Below are positions 61,848 through 64,000 of a DNA stretch of 64,000 bases, piece after piece. The DNA is from Azolla caroliniana (Eukaryota > Polypodiophyta), in assembly GCA_043228905.1 (NCBI GenBank), contig JBHGNT010000016.1:4030001-4094000 (forward strand), read 5' to 3'. Position 1 is the first letter of the stretch; each line of letters begins with the position of its first letter. A model generated the notes under the pieces. The model ran no database searches and had not been told where the DNA came from. It saw only the letters and a program-made list of their open reading frames with translations. Made by a program: the position numbers and the translations under genes.

Positions 61848-63814
61848 ATGGGTGTGGAGGTGATCCTTTCTCTGCAACCTCTTTCGCCCACAAATAATCC
61901 CTCACGCCGCCATGGATCCTCGTCTTCCTGCACCCTCCGCTTTGCCTTACTCCTCTCCCGTACGCCAAGCCTCAACCTTTTCCATCCTGATCTGCCCCCT
62001 CGATCACCTAGGATGCATGAATTTCGTGAGCTGCAGGCTTCTGCTTCCGCCTCATCCCACGCGTTCTCTAACCCTAATCATAACTCTGGGGGCGACCCTG
62101 ACTCTCAGAAGCTGCTCCAAAACTTCCTTGATCGGGAAGTCCTCCCTCGCGATGAGCAACTATGGCGGAACCGAGATCAATCTGTCATCAATTCTGATTC
62201 TTCAGTGGAAGGTTGCCGAATCGAGGTGCAGAATAGGGATAGCAGATCGAGACCAAGGTCAGGCCAGAGACAGGGAAACATTAATAGAATAAACCTTGAA
62301 CAGGGGAGTTCTGTTGCATATGCCACTTCATCGGGATTGCCCTTCTCTTTGCGGATGCTAAAACGCAAGCAAAAGAGCAGTAGGCATGACCAAGGTGCGT
62401 CAGAATCGCCCAAATCCAGCTTTGTTTCAGGTGTAAATCAGCTCGGAAGCTCGCTCGTCAATGCTTTCTCATCCATGGTTTTCATGGTGAGGACCCTTCA
62501 GAGCCACACACTGCAGATCCACCAACAGTTCTGTCAGCGTGACGTAGAGGGTCTCTTGAATCAGGTGCATCGAGAGATGCATTCCTCTTTCTTATGGCTC
62601 TTTCAGCAGGTCTTCTCGTGCACGCCACAGCTTATGGTGCTAATTATGATCCTGCTTGCCGATTTCACTGTATTCTCTATGTCTAACAATCTTCCCATGT
62701 CCATCTCCATGTCGGAACTTCACAATCCTGGTGTTGTCTGGGCTCAACCTGCTACTCTTACATCATTCGGGAGTGATTTCTATGAGTCCCCACAATCTTC
62801 CCCCTCTTCCTCTTCCTCTTCCTCTTCACCTTCTCTTAATATTGACACTGCATGTCAATATGGAGACAGTGGGTGGATCGGAACGGGAGGTGGAGGTGGG
62901 AGGATTAGTGGGCCAAGAGTTGCAGGAGGGGCAGATGGTGATCCGGATTCTAAATTCCCATTGAATAAGAATACTGTCCCTGCCAGATACACTGCGGATG
63001 ATAAATTCCCCAGGGATCTCACCTCTGCAATGGTAACATCTTCCATCACTCCCAAAGATGCGAGATTCGCATCATCAAACAACCCACAATCCTCATTTGA
63101 AGAGGACATATCATTGTCCGGATCGGACATGTCTGCCAGCATGGCGGCTGCTGCACATGCCTTCGATGAGCTTTGCTCGGTTGAGTTTGACGATTTGGAT
63201 GAGAAAGCTACAGTTCTAGCGCTCAGTAAAGATGTAACATCAAGCTTTTCAAACCATGTGTCCCTAGATCGAGAAACCATGAAAAGATTTGTGGCTCCGT
63301 TTACTGTTCGGACGGAAGATGATAGCTACTCTTGCTATGATCGGACCGATCTGTCTTATCAGTATGCTATTAGCAAGGATTCCACAAACACTATGTTACT
63401 CGCAAATTATGCCCAATTCCTCTTTCTGGTGCGGAAAGACCATGATAGGTTTGTGCTATGTGTCCTCCATCCATGGTTTAGCCCAGGAAGACAGTTTTTT
63501 TCAAGACAAAATGGAATTAACACACTTTATAGTGAATTTTTGATCCCCTGGTAGATCAAATTGTCAGGTGTTTTGAGTTTTTAATGGAAATTTCTTTTTG
63601 TTTTTCTTCCAGAGCGGAGGAACTATTTCGGAGAGCTGTGCAAAGCGATCCAACCGATGGGAATGCCATCACCCGTTTTGCATCGTTTTTATGGTTAGCC
63701 CGGCACAATCTTCAAGGAGCCGAGAAGGCATACCGTGCGGCAATTAGTTCAGACCCAGGGAACTCATATTATGCAGCAAATTATGCTCATTTTCTATGGA
63801 CGTCGAACCACTAG
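61848..63814 (+). CDS. TPR-like superfamily protein (2 exons)
   Basis: Exon 1 runs to 63448. Intron 63449-63612 (GT...AG, 164 bp) completes an Arg codon and links LANYAQFLFLVRKDHD to RAEELFRRAVQSDP. Exon 2 is 63613-63814, with stop TAG. The first in-frame ATG is at 61848 (600 aa); the ATG at 62013 (MHEFRELQAS, 545 aa) is an equally plausible start. The N-terminal half is Ser-rich and low complexity. A segment FLWLFQQVFSCTPQLMVLIMILL is strongly hydrophobic. The C-terminus holds TPR-like helices (AEELFRRAVQSDPTDGNAI, AEKAYRAAISSDPGNSYYA). From memory it resembles the Arabidopsis At2g29670/At1g07280 group, whose function is unknown. Confidence 0.85.
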
Positions 63815-64000
63815 CCCTGAGTGTAAAGTTTGAATGTAAATTTGGTTGAAACTGGATTTAAGGGGGCATGTATAGGTGCATTCTGAAAATTTTGTGTGTA
63901 CTGATACAGAATATACCCTCATTGTCCACCTTATATTAATATGTTGTGTGTGTGTATATATTATATATATGTATCAATTTATGAGTGAAAATCAAGAGAT
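63815..64000 (+). other. 3' UTR/flank of the TPR-like gene
   Basis: AT-rich with a (TG)n(TA)n stretch at 63943-63970. Several AATA-type motifs could serve as polyadenylation signals, but none is decisive. Confidence 0.5.

Overview
This window is nuclear DNA from a land plant, most likely a seed plant. The evidence is two intron-bearing plant genes (a CYP709-like cytochrome P450 and a TPR-like gene), a tRNA-Ala gene of plant type, a decayed plastid atpB fragment, and Ty1/copia, Ty3/gypsy and LINE elements. Nothing bacterial is present and the species cannot be named from the sequence.

Layout. 0.4-2.8 kb: a complete five-exon P450 gene on the minus strand. 4.1-22.0 kb: a satellite whose ~520-bp monomer carries a minus-strand tRNA-Ala(AGC)-like sequence. 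Its core (10914-20850) is about 9.6 nearly identical 1034-bp higher-order units, each with one well-formed tRNA-Ala(AGC) and one degenerate partner. The satellite is interrupted by a copia solo LTR (4986-5497) and by a plastid atpB fragment joined to a DNA-transposon end (6958-7735). 22.0-34.4 kb: a decayed Ty3/gypsy element (minus strand, TSD gcgt) inserted in the satellite, itself carrying a nested, nearly pristine copia element (28309-33649, TSD gtcgg, one intact 1358-aa polyprotein). 34.4-36.7 kb: more satellite with a terminal-inverted-repeat element that contains a 435-bp hairpin MITE. 36.7-41.3 kb: a second, deleted gypsy copy. 41.3-54.7 kb: a decayed copia element broken by two related LINEs in opposite orientation, an old minus copy with stop codons and a plus copy with an intact EN-RT ORF. 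54.7-57.6 kb: a gypsy/copia chimeric remnant ending in a copia LTR. 57.6-59.7 kb: a tRNA-Ala fragment, a 1.1-kb LTR element whose primer-binding site matches tRNA-Ala, and an RTE-like LINE fragment. 61.1-63.8 kb: a G-box-rich promoter-like region and a two-exon TPR-like gene.

How the parts relate. The two host genes flank about 57 kb of satellite and transposons. Satellite sequence reappears between insertions at 34.4, 36.5 and 57.6 kb, so one tRNA-Ala satellite locus appears to have been the target for most insertions. The nesting gives a relative age order: satellite, then gypsy, then copia. Decay is dominated by C-to-T type changes that create stop codons, as expected of methylated, silenced DNA. 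The most unusual feature is the 1034-bp satellite that multiplies a tRNA-Ala(AGC) gene with the G3:U70 identity pair intact, next to a small LTR element apparently primed by the same tRNA.
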